Made by a program: the position numbers and the translations under genes. A stretch of 11,458 nt of DNA from Armatimonadota bacterium (GTDB taxonomy: Bacteria > Armatimonadota > Fimbriimonadia > Fimbriimonadales > Fimbriimonadaceae), in NCBI GenBank assembly GCA_023392285.1, contig JAEVZK010000045.1, positions 1-11,458 of the forward strand, in the 5' to 3' direction. How positions within the stretch are numbered: position 1 is the stretch's first letter; each line of letters opens with the position of its first letter. This document shows positions 1-6,787 of the stretch, in pieces. Under the pieces are notes generated by a model. The model had not been told where the DNA came from. It ran no database searches and saw only the letters and a program-made list of their open reading frames with translations.

Positions 1-117
1 ACCCCCCTCCTCAGTTTCCGAAACCACACCACCTCAATTCAAATCTTCTCCCCGAGAAACCGAGGAGGGGGGCAGTCAGACCTTGTCAACGTCTCCCCGA
101 GGAACGGATGAGGGGGT
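1..117 (+). repeat. Palindromic repeat element lying in frame inside alaS
   Basis: Bases 2-12 (CCCCCCTCCTC) are the exact reverse complement of 62-72 (GAGGAGGGGGG), with a neighbouring near-complementary GAAAC/GTTTC block. A second GGGG-rich block, 92-116, repeats 47-71 with 22 of 25 matches (both begin TCTCCCCGAG). The copies are 45 bases apart, so they read in the same frame and give related peptides (SPRETEEGG and SPRGTDEGV). The outer ends ACCCCC (1-6) and GGGGGT (112-117) are also inverted. The segment is 117 bases, exactly 39 codons, has no stop in the alaS frame, and joins AlaRS-like sequence at about base 118. The left end may continue outside the window. It could be a mobile palindromic element inside a gene, or a contig-edge assembly artefact at a repeat. 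Confidence 0.7.
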
Positions 118-2269
118 CTACCGCTACGGCAGCGATGAGGCGAAGGATACGGCCGCTCGGATCATCGCCGACCACATCCGCACCGCCGTTTTCTGTATCG
201 CCGACGGCGTCCTGCCCGGCAACAGCGGACGCGGCTACGTGCTGCGGCGGCTCATTCGTCGTGCGGTGCTGAAGGGACAACGCGTACTCGGCATCGAACA
301 GCCTTTCTTTCACCTGGTGTTTGAGGGGGTCCTCGAGTCGATGGGAGATTTCTACGGCGAGTTAGGCGAGCGCCGCGACATTATTGTGGAGACGTTGAAG
401 AATGAAGAGGCACTGTTCCGAAGAACCCTCGCATCCGGAGTGGAGGAGCTCAATACGGAGTTGGAGCAGGTTTGTCTTGACACCCTTACTGCTTTTTCCA
501 GGGCCTACCACAGTGACAAATCTTTCGACTTTCCGCTGTCAACTGAGTTGCGGGCGTGGATCGAAGCCGACGTCTTGGACGCAAGCGGGCGGCCAGACGA
601 CGACTTTATAGACAAACGGCTGAAACAGTTCGACGTGCCCGGCACCGCGAAGGGCCTCCTGCTGGAGATGAATCGCCTTGGGCAGCTTTTTGCTCCCGAA
701 CTCCGGCATACGATACGGCCGACCCTGAATGGTGCCGACGCTTTCAGACTGTATGACACATTCGGCTTCCCTTTAGAAGTGACGAAGGAGTTGGCTTCGG
801 AAGCGGGTGTCGCCGTGGATGAGTACGGATACGAAGAAGCTCTGCGCCGAGCACAAGAGAGAAGTCGCGGCGGAACCGAACGTGAATCGGTCTACGGGGG
901 CGTACAGGCTGGATTTCAGAAGGAAAACGCCACGCCAACGAATTTTATTGGCTATGAGTCGGCCATTAGTGCTGCCAAGATTGTGGGCGCGGTTCCGATT
1001 GTTTCGCACAGCCCAACCGCCAAGGACTTGATTGCCTCGGAGGGGAAGGATCTAAGGATAGCTGTCGCTCTTGACCAGACTCCCTTTTACGCCGAATCCG
1101 GTGGGCAGATCGGAGACACCGGCACCGTACGCGGCGAAGGCTTCTCCGGACGAGTCCTCGACGTCGTCAAGCAGAACGGTGTCTTCGTACACGAAGTGGA
1201 AGTCGCCGAACTTCCTATCGACCGCAACGCACCGGATTTCGCGCAGCAGCTACGAGACAAGCTGTATGGGCTCGAGGTCGTGGTCGAAGTCGATCAAAAT
1301 CGCCGCGCTCGCATTACGCGCAACCACACCGCGACGCACCTGCTTCATGCGGCTCTGCGCCAAGTGCTCGGCACGCATGTCACTCAGGCCGGTTCCTACG
1401 TCGGACCGGATCGACTCCGGTTCGACTTCACCCACGGCAAAGCGATGACCCCGGAAGAAATCGCGCGCGTGGAGGTGATCGTGAATCAGGAGGCGCTGAA
1501 GAACACCGTTGTCACCGTTTATCGAGACCTGCCAATCGCGGAAGCTAAGGCGAAGGGCGCGATGGCGTTGTTTGGTGAAAAGTACGGCGATCGGGTGCGG
1601 ATGATCGAGATTGGCGATTTCAGCCGGGAGCTTTGCGGCGGCATTCACGTGCGCTACACGGGCGAGATCGGACTGTTTAAGATTGTTAGCGAGTCGAGTG
1701 CGGCCAGTGGAGTTCGCCGCATCGAAGCGGTCACCGGCGAGGGCGCTTACACTTGGCTTCTCGAGCAGACGCAAGCAATCAACGAGGCAGCGATGCGCCT
1801 GAAAACCTCCCCGCGCGACCTCCTCACCACCATCGATCGACTGCAAGAGCAGATTCGCGAGGAGCGTAAGAAGCGCGAGAAGGCGGAGATGGCGCTGGCA
1901 AAAGGCGCTCCCGCGGACGAGAACCGAACTGAAGAGGTGAAGGGCGTGCACTTCTGGCGTCGCAAGTTTGAAGACGTCGACCAGAAGGTAGTTGCCGGTG
2001 CCGTCGACGACGCCGTCGCAGCGAATCCGAACATCGCCGCGCTTGCTGCGCTCGTGAGCGATGGCAAGATCGTGTTTATCGCGAAGAACGGCTCAGGTGC
2101 GGTTGAGAAGGGTGCGCATGCGGGCAATCTTCTGAAGGAGGTTGCCAAGATCGCAGGCGGCGGTGGCGGCGGGCGAGCCGAGTTTGCCACTGCGGGAGGG
2201 CGGCTTCTCGACAAGGTCGATCTTGCGCTCGACCGCTCCGCTGAGATCTTGGCGGCCATCATTCCTTAG
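2..2269 (+). CDS. alaS: Alanyl-tRNA synthetase, 5'-truncated by window edge
   Basis: Charges tRNA-Ala with alanine in the cytoplasm and hydrolyses mischarged Ser/Gly-tRNA-Ala. The frame is open to base 2, so the gene is cut by the window; the TTG at 83 is not its start. Residues below count from that TTG. Recognition starts at about residue 13; IADHIR (28-33) and GRGYVLRRLIRRA (49-61) are the end of the class II core and start of the tRNA-recognition helices. ADAFRLYDTFGFP is at 218-230, DQTPFYAESGGQ at 331-342. The editing-site metal ligands are H415/H419 (HTATH) and C518/H522. A charged coiled coil (about 585-607) and a C-terminal Gly-rich DHHA1 segment (AGGGGGG, 691-697) follow. The roughly 240-residue N-terminal catalytic core is outside the window. 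Oddities: a repeat-derived N-terminal segment, an extra ~80 residues at about 131-213, and CGGIH where CGGTH is usual. Identity is secure. Confidence 0.96.
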   Translation, partial: PPSSVSETTPPQFKSSPRETEEGGSQTLSTSPRGTDEGVYRYGSDEAKDTAARIIADHIRTAVFCIADGVLPGNSGRGYVLRRLIRRAVLKGQRVLGIEQPFFHLVFEGVLESMGDFYGELGERRDIIVETLKNEEALFRRTLASGVEELNTELEQVCLDTLTAFSRAYHSDKSFDFPLSTELRAWIEADVLDASGRPDDDFIDKRLKQFDVPGTAKGLLLEMNRLGQLFAPELRHTIRPTLNGADAFRLYDTFGFPLEVTKELASEAGVAVDEYGYEEALRRAQERSRGGTERESVYGGVQAGFQKENATPTNFIGYESAISAAKIVGAVPIVSHSPTAKDLIASEGKDLRIAVALDQTPFYAESGGQIGDTGTVRGEGFSGRVLDVVKQNGVFVHEVEVAELPIDRNAPDFAQQLRDKLYGLEVVVEVDQNRRARITRNHTATHLLHAALRQVLGTHVTQAGSYVGPDRLRFDFTHGKAMTPEEIARVEVIVNQEALKNTVVTVYRDLPIAEAKAKGAMALFGEKYGDRVRMIEIGDFSRELCGGIHVRYTGEIGLFKIVSESSAASGVRRIEAVTGEGAYTWLLEQTQAINEAAMRLKTSPRDLLTTIDRLQEQIREERKKREKAEMALAKGAPADENRTEEVKGVHFWRRKFEDVDQKVVAGAVDDAVAANPNIAALAALVSDGKIVFIAKNGSGAVEKGAHAGNLLKEVAKIAGGGGGGRAEFATAGGRLLDKVDLALDRSAEILAAIIP

Positions 2270-2270
2270 C

Positions 2271-2855
2271 GTGGAGCCGATCTTCTTCGCCTCGCCATCC
2301 GAGTTTCGCCACTGGCTGGAAGCGCACGGCTCGACTGCGAGGGAAGTGTTGGTCGGCTTTCATAAGGTTGCCACCCGCCGACCCTCCATGACTTGGGCGC
2401 AGAGCGTGGATGAAGCGCTCTGCTTCGGCTGGATCGATGGCGTGCGCCGCAACCTCGGCCCTGAGGCGTACACGATTCGTTTCACACCCCGAAAGCCGAA
2501 GAGTCCGTGGAGCAAGGTGAACTTGCGCCGCTTCGATGAACTCGAGCAGGAAGGCAGGATGACGGACGCAGGAAGGCGAGCGCACGAAGGCGCGAAGGAG
2601 GCACTCTATTCTTATGAGAAGGAGCCCCAGGTCCTCAGCGCAGATGAAGAGGCACTTTTTCGCGAGAACGCGGAAGCTTGGCAGTTCTTCGATTCCCAAG
2701 CTCCAAGCTATCGCCGAGTTGCCATCCATTGGATCGTTTCAGCTAAGCAGCAAGCGACACGCGAACGCCGCCTGCAGAAGACCATCGAATGCTCGGCTAT
2801 CGGTCGGCGGCTCCCCCAGTACGAGTGGCGCAGCACGAGGGAAGTGACGAAATGA
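2271..2855 (+). CDS. YdeI/OmpD-associated (OmdA) family protein
   Basis: A 194-residue protein of the YdeI/OmpD-associated family, found across bacteria as a small stand-alone soluble protein; some members are linked to bacteriocin or peptide resistance, but the biochemical role is not known. Visible hallmarks are EPIFF near the start, DEALCFGWIDG (47-57), RFTPRKPKSPWSKVN (70-84) and a C-terminal helical part with SYRR...SAKQ, typical of the OmdA domain. No signal peptide or membrane segment is seen. I chose GTG at 2271 because the family match begins immediately (V-E-P-I-F-F). An upstream ATG at 2142 would only add out-of-frame alaS sequence. The GTG follows the alaS stop with one base between, so translation is probably coupled to alaS. 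No strong ribosome binding site is visible. Confidence 0.88.
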   Translation: MEPIFFASPSEFRHWLEAHGSTAREVLVGFHKVATRRPSMTWAQSVDEALCFGWIDGVRRNLGPEAYTIRFTPRKPKSPWSKVNLRRFDELEQEGRMTDAGRRAHEGAKEALYSYEKEPQVLSADEEALFRENAEAWQFFDSQAPSYRRVAIHWIVSAKQQATRERRLQKTIECSAIGRRLPQYEWRSTREVTK

Positions 2856-2983
2856 GGCACACCTTGATCCTGTGCCCGGCCGCATTATTCGCTGACGACG
2901 GTCGTCGGCAAGCCTTCTCATGTCCAAAATCTATCCTAAGCCGTTGCGTCGTCCTCTAGATAAGCCAAAATAGGCTCTGCTCC
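2856..2983. other. Gap between YdeI-like gene and phosphotransferase gene
   Basis: A 128-base gap with no clear promoter or terminator. A short AGCC/GGCT stem (2963-2966 with 2973-2976) lies just before the next start codon. A 35-codon frame opens at ATGA overlapping the previous stop and ends at TAG 2957-2959; its peptide has no recognisable features and is probably chance. Confidence 0.4.
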
Positions 2984-5215
2984 ATGAACGGTTTTACGAT
3001 TCGTCTCGGCGAGGTTAGGCTCGCGAACTTTGATCTTGGGAACAAGGCCGGCTTGTTGGACCTGCTCGCCCTGCGAGATATTAGCAATAAAGGTCTGCTC
3101 CCGGCGAAGTTCGCCCCCATCCAAATCTCGGTTCCCACCGGGGCGGTTGTCCTCGATGAACTTTATCGCCACGCATTGGAAACCAATCTCGTGCAAGTCA
3201 GAGATGACGAAGTGATCGTGAGCGACCCCAAAGCGCTGATGGACAAGATCGAATTGCCCCCCATCACTGGCAAGGTGGCAGTCCGTTCGGCCTTTACGGA
3301 TGAAGATCGGCAGGATCAGTCCATGGCAGGAGCCTTTGAAACTGTTTTAAACGTTCCGATTGAGAGCTACGATGTCTCGCCGGTCCGAGTTCGTGATCCT
3401 AAGCCGATCGCGGAAGCGATTGCTCGCGTCTGGAGCAGCGGCCTCAAGGCGGGTGTGCAGGGCCGGATGGACGTGCTCGTTATGGAGATGGTGGACGCCA
3501 AGTACGCAGGCGTCGCCTTCACCGAAACTGACTACGAGGACGATCTCGTGAACTATACGACCGGGCTCGCGGCCGATATGCTTGCTGGTAAAGCAGAGGC
3601 GAACACGCTCGAGATTCCGAAGGTTCAGATGCTGGAGCCGCTGACCTACGACCATCACCATCTCGGTTTCGTGCCTCGCTTGCAGAACCTGCTGCGATCG
3701 GTCCGCTCCGCTCTTGGCAAGGGCAACTGGGACGTCGAATGGGCAGACGATGGCGAAAAAATCTGGGTGCTGCAAGCGAGGCCGATCACCGCGCCGACGA
3801 TTCGGAACGAGAGTTTTGTCTACGGTCCGATTAAGGAAGCGTTGCCGGACTTGCCGTCGCGCTTCATGTCCACGTTGATCGCCTCCTGCGGCGACGACAT
3901 TTTCCGTTTTTACCGTGAGGTCGATCCAACTCTTCCATCGAGCCGCCGCTACATTGAGGTTTTCTATGGACGTCCAATGCTCAACGCTTCCCTCTTGGTC
4001 GATGTCGCTCGGCATTGGGGACTTCCAACGAGCATGGTCACCAACGTGATTGGTCGTGCACCGGTTAACGAGATGCCCGCCAATCGGCGCCGAATGTTCA
4101 AGAGCCGGTCCGCCCGATTGGCGCTGCGGATGAAGGCTATGAAATCGATCGGCGAGAGTAGGGCTCTCGCAAGCGAACTTGGGCAGATGGGGGCTGAACC
4201 CGGCAACACGCTGAATGAGGTGATCGAGACCGCTCGCCGAGCCTATGCCAAGCTGACCAAGCATATGATCGGGCTCCGAGAAATCATTGGCGCGAGCAGC
4301 GGGGTTCCAGGTTCTCGCACTCTTGGTACGCAGATGTATGCGGATTTGGAGCCTCTGCGCCAGATGCTCAGCACAAATCCGATGCTGCTGAAAGCCGCGG
4401 CCAACGGCGAAGTGCCGCGCGATGCCACATTCCGCAATCATTGGGAGAATTGGCTTCGCAAGCACGGTCACCGCGCGATGTACGAAACCGATCTCTCACG
4501 TCCACGGTTCAGGGAAAACCAGGCAGAGGTGCTTCGCATGCTGACCGTCCCGGGCATGAAGGTTCCCACGCAGAAGAAATCACCCATGAGCGCCTTACTC
4601 GGAAGATCCCCTGCGGTAAAAGCCAATAATGCCCGGGAGGAGCTGCGCTTTGATGCGATGGTGGCCTTTGAGAAGATTCGGGCAAGACTGCTTCAACTCG
4701 CATTGCCCTATGGCGTGACGCCCGACGTGTTCTGGGCACTGACCATCAACGAAGCAAAGCAGCTGGACCAAGGCTGGAGGCCGGATGCGGACTTCGTACG
4801 AGAACGCTTGATCGAAAACGCCAAATTTGGCGAAATGCAGGTACCGGACTCGTTGAGGCGCAACGATCCTCAGGGCCACAGTTCGACATCGTTACAGGGA
4901 ATGGGCTTGTCCCGCGGCGAAGCATTGGGCAAGGCTTGGGTGATTCGCGAGCCTGCCACCCAACTTCCCGAAGGCTTCGTGCCGAGTCGCACAATCCTTA
5001 TTGCCCCATCGGTCGACGCGGGTTGGGTTCCAACGTTCTCGCTCGTCTCGGGCGTTGTCGTCGAGGCTGGTGGAACCTTGTCGCATGGATCGATCATCTT
5101 GCGCGAACTTGGAGTCCCGGCGGTGACACAGGTGAGCGGCGCGACTCACAAGATAAAGAATGGTGAGACCGTTCGTGTGGCAGCCGCTCAAGGAAGAGTC
5201 GATCTGCTGGGCTAA
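2984..5215 (+). CDS. PEP-utilising phosphotransferase (PEP synthase/rifampicin phosphotransferase-like)
   Basis: A 743-residue enzyme with the ATP-dependent dikinase layout. Residues ~1-270 are a PPDK-type ATP-binding domain: GNKAGLLDL (19-27) replaces the usual GGK loop, then VPTG (50-53), VRSAFTDEDRQDQSMAG (100-116), GVAFT (176-180), DVEW (250-253) and LQARPIT (263-269). Residues ~271-640 are a helical middle domain with GRPMLNASLL and a late DVFWALTINEA. Residues ~640-743 are the swivelling domain, GGTLSHGSIILRELGVPAV, with H701 as the expected phosphohistidine. There is no PEP/pyruvate-binding TIM barrel, so true PEP synthase or PPDK activity is unlikely. This order matches rifampicin phosphotransferase and its many uncharacterised relatives; the acceptor substrate cannot be read from sequence. 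ATG 2984 is the only reasonable start, since an in-frame stop lies at 2957; the ribosome binding site is weak (AGG at 2972-2974). Predicted cytoplasmic. Confidence 0.87.
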   Translation: MNGFTIRLGEVRLANFDLGNKAGLLDLLALRDISNKGLLPAKFAPIQISVPTGAVVLDELYRHALETNLVQVRDDEVIVSDPKALMDKIELPPITGKVAVRSAFTDEDRQDQSMAGAFETVLNVPIESYDVSPVRVRDPKPIAEAIARVWSSGLKAGVQGRMDVLVMEMVDAKYAGVAFTETDYEDDLVNYTTGLAADMLAGKAEANTLEIPKVQMLEPLTYDHHHLGFVPRLQNLLRSVRSALGKGNWDVEWADDGEKIWVLQARPITAPTIRNESFVYGPIKEALPDLPSRFMSTLIASCGDDIFRFYREVDPTLPSSRRYIEVFYGRPMLNASLLVDVARHWGLPTSMVTNVIGRAPVNEMPANRRRMFKSRSARLALRMKAMKSIGESRALASELGQMGAEPGNTLNEVIETARRAYAKLTKHMIGLREIIGASSGVPGSRTLGTQMYADLEPLRQMLSTNPMLLKAAANGEVPRDATFRNHWENWLRKHGHRAMYETDLSRPRFRENQAEVLRMLTVPGMKVPTQKKSPMSALLGRSPAVKANNAREELRFDAMVAFEKIRARLLQLALPYGVTPDVFWALTINEAKQLDQGWRPDADFVRERLIENAKFGEMQVPDSLRRNDPQGHSSTSLQGMGLSRGEALGKAWVIREPATQLPEGFVPSRTILIAPSVDAGWVPTFSLVSGVVVEAGGTLSHGSIILRELGVPAVTQVSGATHKIKNGETVRVAAAQGRVDLLG

Positions 5216-5261
5216 ATTTGTGGCGACTTTGTAGGCCGTCGGGATGACAGCTTTTTATCTA

Positions 5262-5319
5262 CGCGACGCCCTGCGGCGCGGAGGGATCTGACCGTGCGGG
5301 CACTTGTTTGAAGGCTGAT
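5262..5319 (+). repeat. Intergenic repeat copy A (lacks its head)
   Basis: Shares GCGACGCCCTGCGGCGCG, GAGGGATCTG (5281-5290) and GCGGGCACTTGTTTGAA with the two copies downstream, but the GTCATCCCGA head is missing. The inverted form TCGGGATGAC stands just upstream at 5239-5248, so this may be a rearranged or decayed copy. Confidence 0.65.
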
Positions 5320-5321
5320 GG

Positions 5322-5481
5322 CCCGTCATCCCGAATGGAGCGACGCCCGGCGGCGCGAAGCGGAGGGATCTGCCGATGCGGGCACTTGCTTGAATGCTGG
5401 CGATGGGCTTAGAAACAAGCAACCGTCATACTCAGACGCCATCTTTCGAGCCGGGGGACGGCTCGAACTCGGGATGACGGG
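5322..5481 (+). repeat. Intergenic repeat copy B, inside 13-bp inverted repeats
   Basis: Begins CCCGTCATCCCGA (5322-5334) and ends with the exact reverse complement TCGGGATGACGGG (5469-5481), enclosing about 160 bases. Inside are GAGGGATCTG (5363-5372) and GCGGGCACTTG, shared with copies A and C. It also contains a perfect 9-bp hairpin at 5445-5453/5459-5467 with loop GGGGA. The size and terminal inverted repeats are like a small non-autonomous element. I see no clear target-site duplication. Confidence 0.65.
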
Positions 5482-5529
5482 CGCTTTTATTTTCTAACTC
5501 GCGGGGACGGCGTCTTTTTTTACCGTCAC

Positions 5530-5612
5530 GTCATCCCGACTGAAGCGACACCCTGCGGCGCGAACGGAGGGATCTGGCCGTGCGAACACTTGTTTACAGG
5601 TCGGCCACGGGT
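5530..5612 (+). repeat. Intergenic repeat copy C
   Basis: Starts GTCATCCCGA (5530-5539), then the shared AGCGACACCCTGCGGCGCGA block, GAGGGATCTG (5567-5576) and GCGAACACTTGTTTACAGG. Head to GAGGGATCTG is 37 bases, against 38 in copy B, so the two are the same element in the same orientation. Confidence 0.65.
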
Positions 5613-5640
5613 TTACAAACATACTCAGGTCCCGCTTCCG

Positions 5641-5660
5641 AGATTCGGGAAATCTTTTTT
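5641..5660 (+). terminator. Weak hairpin with T-run, possible terminator
   Basis: AGATT (5641-5645) pairs with AATCT (5651-5655) around CGGGA and is followed directly by T residues. The stem is short and AT-rich, so termination is only possible. It could end read-through from the phosphotransferase gene far upstream. Confidence 0.3.
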
Positions 5661-5764
5661 CCAACCCTGAATCGAACCTGCAGAGCTCCCCGTCCGTAAG
5701 GGTGCCAAAGGATTGGCGGGCGCAACTGGCCAGGACGGCCAACTTCCTCTAGCTCAACAGGTTC

Positions 5765-5797
5765 TGCTCCCGTTCGAAAGGACGGGAGCATTCTATT
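5765..5797 (+). terminator. Strong terminator-like hairpin ahead of the TPR gene
   Basis: TGCTCCCGTTC (5765-5775) pairs with GGACGGGAGCA (5780-5790): 11 pairs including one G-T, closed by a GAAA tetraloop, then TTCTATTTTTT. This is a good intrinsic terminator on the plus strand. It sits only about 25 bases before the ATG at 5822, with no gene close upstream. It therefore either ends an unrecognised short RNA or acts as a leader attenuator for the TPR gene. Confidence 0.75.
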
Positions 5798-5821
5798 TTT
5801 TGGTGGAACCTGACCTCATCT

Positions 5822-6787
5822 ATGCCGTCGTACCCGAAGCGGCTTGCAATCCGCGGAACCTTCATGGCAATGCTCGGCAAGTGGATCGGCTTTAGTATAG
5901 AAGAGCTTTTTGAACAAGCGCTCGAAGCCTTTCAAGCTGGCGACTGGGACAGTTCAATCGAGCGTTTCACGACCATTCTTGAACTCGCCGGCGATGCGAC
6001 CATGCTCCGAATTGGTCGCTTAAGACTCGCCCAGAGCTATGCCAGCCTTGGCCGGAAATTTGCGGCGGAAGGTGATTTGTTTGGCGCTGTCAAGAACCTT
6101 GAAGCCTCATGTGGACTCCTGGTTTTCCCGGACGTAAGCCTTTCACTAGCTCAAGCCTACGAGGATCTTGGGCTCTTCGAACGATCCGAAGACACTCTGC
6201 GGCAAACGCTGGAGATGTGCCCAAATATGCCGGATGCCATTTTTGAAATGGGGTTGCTGTACTACCTGTGGGGTCGGCGAATCGAAGGCATGCAGTGGAT
6301 ATTCCGAGCGGTTCAACTGGATTCAAAGTTTGCGAAAGAGGAGCTTAGAGCCGCGCGGCAAGCCAGTCAGGCCGGTGATCACGACTCGGCAATTCTCCAC
6401 CTGAAATCTTTGCGTTCGGCCTCAAAGTTCCCCTCCGGCAGACTGCATGCCCAACTCGGTGACATCTACTTCCGCGACCTGCTGTTCCATGAAGCCCGCG
6501 AGGCGTTCGCCGCTGCGGCCGAATCCGACCCCGATTTTCCCGACTACCGCTGTAAGCTGGGGCAAGTCGAAATAGAGCTCGGAAACTTTGAGCGGGCGGT
6601 GTCTGAACTTCAAACGGCTATTCGACTTCAGCCGCGTTACGCTGAAGCGTACGCCCAACTTTCTCGCGCCTATTTTCAGCTTGCTGCTTTCGATGAAGCG
6701 CGGAGCGCAGTCGAGAACGCGCTCGCCTTCGATCCCAATTGCCAAACCGCACTCGGTACAGCCGCCAAGCTGGGACCTCTCGCCTAA
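5822..6787 (+). CDS. Tetratricopeptide repeat protein
   Basis: A 321-residue protein built almost entirely of TPR helix pairs, so probably a soluble scaffold for protein-protein contacts; no enzyme domain is visible. Numbering from ATG 5822, recognisable units lie near 27-56, 104-136, 137-170, 205-238, 239-272 and 273-306. The clearest are AEAYAQLSRAYFQLAAFDEARSA-type sequences with A/Y/G at TPR consensus positions and DPN or QPR ends. No signal peptide or membrane helix is evident. The start is uncertain: ATG 5822 has no well-spaced ribosome binding site (GGTGGA lies 14 bases upstream), whereas ATG 5864, preceded by GGAA at about five bases, would give 307 residues starting M-A-M-L-G-K-W. 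The 3' end overlaps the convergent transporter gene by four bases. Family assignment is firm; function unknown. Confidence 0.85.
   Translation: MPSYPKRLAIRGTFMAMLGKWIGFSIEELFEQALEAFQAGDWDSSIERFTTILELAGDATMLRIGRLRLAQSYASLGRKFAAEGDLFGAVKNLEASCGLLVFPDVSLSLAQAYEDLGLFERSEDTLRQTLEMCPNMPDAIFEMGLLYYLWGRRIEGMQWIFRAVQLDSKFAKEELRAARQASQAGDHDSAILHLKSLRSASKFPSGRLHAQLGDIYFRDLLFHEAREAFAAAAESDPDFPDYRCKLGQVEIELGNFERAVSELQTAIRLQPRYAEAYAQLSRAYFQLAAFDEARSAVENALAFDPNCQTALGTAAKLGPLA

Larger units (their letters stand above)
5216..5821. other. 606-base intergenic region rich in repeats, with no convincing gene
   Basis: The region holds three copies of a degenerate repeat (5262-5612), a 9-bp hairpin (5445-5467), a weak hairpin followed by T (5641-5660) and a strong terminator-like hairpin (5765-5797). 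Short open frames here (for example on the minus strand at 5494-5742 and 5594-5791) overlap each other and the repeats, show no family resemblance and are judged chance. No tRNA, SRP RNA or known riboswitch motif was recognised. Confidence 0.6.

Noticed and set aside
83..85. TTG at 83 as the start of alaS
   Set aside because: The frame is open without a stop to base 2, and about 240 residues of catalytic core are missing, so the gene continues outside the window.
1250..1951. 233-codon minus-strand frame
   Set aside because: It lies wholly antisense to conserved AlaRS editing sequence and resembles no family.
2142..2270. N-terminal extension of the YdeI-like protein from ATG 2142
   Set aside because: It is alaS coding sequence read in another frame; the family match begins at GTG 2271.
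2852..2959. 35-codon frame starting in an ATGA overlap after the YdeI-like gene
   Set aside because: No Shine-Dalgarno site, no recognisable features and very short; likely chance.
3347..4471. 374-codon minus-strand frame
   Set aside because: Antisense to the phosphotransferase; its composition follows the codon pattern of the opposite strand and no domain is seen.
5262..5612. CRISPR array
   Set aside because: The copies are degenerate, unequally spaced and include a truncated one; no regular repeat-spacer pattern and no cas genes.
5670..5790. Possible tRNA or SRP RNA, suggested by a TTCGAAA loop and a GGTTCGATTC sequence on the minus strand
   Set aside because: The bases around neither loop form a T-stem or a cloverleaf, and the SRP apical motif is absent.
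5494..5791. Two overlapping minus-strand frames in the repeat region
   Set aside because: They overlap each other, repeats and hairpins, and the peptides look like no protein family.
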